Below, piece by piece: positions 62,997 through 64,000 of a stretch of DNA of 64,000 nucleotides. Position numbers and translations under genes: made by a program. The number at the start of each line of letters is the position of its first letter. The first letter of the stretch is position 1. Source of the stretch: Paenibacillus oenotherae (lineage in GTDB: Bacteria; Bacillota; Bacilli; Paenibacillales; Paenibacillaceae); NCBI RefSeq assembly GCF_019443105.1, contig NZ_JAHZIJ010000004.1, positions 248,001 to 312,000 on the forward strand. The letters run 5' to 3'. Below the pieces are notes generated by a model, which saw only the letters and a program-made list of their open reading frames with translations, was not told the origin of the DNA and did no database searches.

Positions 62997-63419
62997 TTAG
63001 CCTGCAATAATACTAAGCTTCTGGAACGAACGGAAAAAATCCGTAGTTGCATAACCAAGCGATTCATAGATCTTGAGAATCGGCTCATTATGCTCGTCCG
63101 CCGTAATCATGATTTTCTGTACATTCCGCTGCTCAAACCGCTGCCGCAATGAACGGATCAACAGTTTGCCAATACCCTGACGCTGATATTCCGGCAGAAC
63201 AGCTATGCGATAGTAGTATCCTTTGTTGTTATCAATGGTGCCAATGATCATACCGACAATTTCACCGTCAATCGAAGCGACCAGCACAAGCTCACTGTCC
63301 CATGACAGCTGGCGGGCAAACGCCTCCATCGTTAGTTCATAGCATTCTTCCGACAAAACCGTTTCAAGTAATTGGGTAACAGGCCGGTAATCGGACAACT
63401 GGAAAGTACGAACGTCCAT
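62997..63419 (-). CDS. GNAT-family N-acetyltransferase
   Basis: 140 residues. Acetyl-CoA-binding motif RIAVLPEYQRQGIGKLLIRSLRQ, with strand VASIDGEIVGMIIGTI and C-terminal NEPILKIYESLGYATTDFFRSF. A single-domain GNAT protein; substrate unknown. AGAGGGG precedes the ATG. Confidence 0.87.
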   Translation of the reverse strand: MDVRTFQLSDYRPVTQLLETVLSEECYELTMEAFARQLSWDSELVLVASIDGEIVGMIIGTIDNNKGYYYRIAVLPEYQRQGIGKLLIRSLRQRFEQRNVQKIMITADEHNEPILKIYESLGYATTDFFRSFQKLSIIAG

Positions 63420-63546
63420 GATTCAAACCCCTCTACGTGCAGTATCGAAAAATTTAGGCAAAATTAATAATACGACAAAATCACCCGAATTCCTTCTTAT
63501 TTCTTAAAAAAACCTTAAAAATTTAACGAAATAACCGTTTTTCTGT

Positions 63547-63560
63547 TGAAAGCGCTCACA
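63547..63560. promoter_or_regulatory. candidate catabolite-responsive element (cre)
   Basis: TGAAAGCGCTCACA fits the CcpA cre consensus TGWNANCGNTNWCA, and a second near-palindrome TTAAGCGCTTA follows 10 bp later. It lies ~130 bp upstream of the GNAT gene. Confidence 0.45.
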
Positions 63561-63608
63561 ATTAAGCGCTTACACGAATATTCGCTGCCTTTATTTTCCC
63601 ATGAAATA

Positions 63609-63646
63609 GAAAACAGTCCCGCTTCAGCTCGAAGACAGGACTGTCT
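63609..63646 (-). terminator. terminator downstream of the DUF2188 gene
   Basis: A stem of ~9 bp (GACAGTCC / GGACTGTTT-type arms) with an inner CTTC-GAAG stem, then a short T run on the minus strand. Confidence 0.65.
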
Positions 63647-63678
63647 ATGATCGATAAACCATATTCACAAGAGGGGCA

Positions 63679-64000
63679 TCAACGATAATTATAGGAGGTT
63701 TCTATCCTTCCATCCTTGCGGTGAACGATGGCGACGCCGTTGTCATCCGATGCCATTTCCTTCGCTTTGGCGACAGCCTCTTCCTTCGTATTGAATATGG
63801 CGTCGGTATTTTTCGAGCCTTCCAGCTTGATCGCCCAGCTTCCTTCATGCGGCACAACATGTCGAATGCTGTGAGATGGTGACGATACTATTCCTTTATT
63901 ATCAATGGAATGATCCGGATGCGCATCGTTCCATTCCTTGGCCTGTGCCGTAGCAATAGCGATCGCCCGCCCCTCATCATATCCTTCCTCCAGCAAAGCA
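63679..64000 (-). CDS. DUF2188 domain protein, 5'-truncated by window edge
   Basis: The frame is open to the right edge (…ALLEEGYDEGRAIAIATAQAKEW), so the N-terminus lies outside. The visible part has a segment typical of DUF2188 proteins near the end (HVVPHEGSWAIKLEGSKNTDAIFNTKEEAVAKAKEMA, then VHRKDGRIETSYNY). The preceding segment (AIAIATAQAKEW) resembles the small Bacillus proteins that carry this domain. Function unknown. Confidence 0.85.
   Translation of the reverse strand, partial: ALLEEGYDEGRAIAIATAQAKEWNDAHPDHSIDNKGIVSSPSHSIRHVVPHEGSWAIKLEGSKNTDAIFNTKEEAVAKAKEMASDDNGVAIVHRKDGRIETSYNYR

Overview
The window looks like chromosome of a Gram-positive endospore former, most likely Paenibacillus or a close relative. 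The reasons are Bacillus-type gene families and gene order (moxR - DUF58 - transglutaminase - guaA - pbuG, as yeaC-yeaD-yebA-guaA-pbuG of B. subtilis; YneF, GsaB-like and Ntdp/YgaC-like proteins), strong AGGAGG ribosome binding sites, Bacillus-type Fur boxes and a guanine-class riboswitch. Both ends cut genes: a carboxypeptidase-regulatory-like repeat protein on the left and a DUF2188 protein on the right.

Layout. 1-5.4 kb: repeat protein end, purine permease under a guanine riboswitch, and a Crp/HD-GYP signalling pair. 5.9-14.4 kb: a membrane-tethered Mrr-like nuclease, guaA and the moxR/DUF58/transglutaminase operon. 15-22.8 kb: bcp, an ABC-2 exporter operon, an LCP cell-wall transferase, hemL, an inositol-phosphatase-family enzyme and a TSUP permease. 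24-28.6 kb: fabI, uvsE, a small hypothetical gene, ddl and an amidase-domain protein. 28.8-37.2 kb: aconitase, a glycine-rich/collagen-like two-gene cassette, an IclR regulator, an alpha/beta hydrolase and a DUF2935-superoxide dismutase fusion. 37.2-56.4 kb: a large iron-acquisition region. 57.4-64 kb: folE, yneF, a second HD-GYP gene, ogt, queG, rnhA, lepB, an Ntdp-like gene, a GNAT gene and the DUF2188 fragment.

The iron region is the most notable system. One 11-gene minus-strand operon starts at a promoter overlapped by two Fur boxes. It first encodes a rhizobactin-1021/schizokinen-type half pathway in the order rhbA-B-C-D-E (aminotransferase, decarboxylase, NIS synthetase, acetyltransferase, N-monooxygenase), then an MFS exporter, and then the petrobactin genes asbB-C-D-E-F in place of rhbF. 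asbA is absent. The gene content predicts a citrate siderophore with one hydroxamate arm and one 3,4-dihydroxybenzoyl (catecholate) arm. A second operon with its own two Fur boxes lies just upstream and encodes a lipoprotein, a stalk-domain-fused binding protein without a lipobox, two FecCD permeases and an ATPase.

The intergenic DNA is unusual. Four separate loci (5.6, 14.6, 23.4 and 56.7 kb) each carry four copies of a hyphenated palindrome cctgc-N6-gcagg, some with a degenerate arm. Start-to-start spacings are 50/51, 61 and 50/51 bp in every locus. Two of these loci abut octamer microsatellite arrays. A second dispersed family (core CCACTATCCCC...GCTCAG) forms a 56-bp tandem array at 8.6 kb and a 76-bp inverted-orientation array at 33.5 kb. 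A third array of ~30-bp units runs into the 3' end of bcp.
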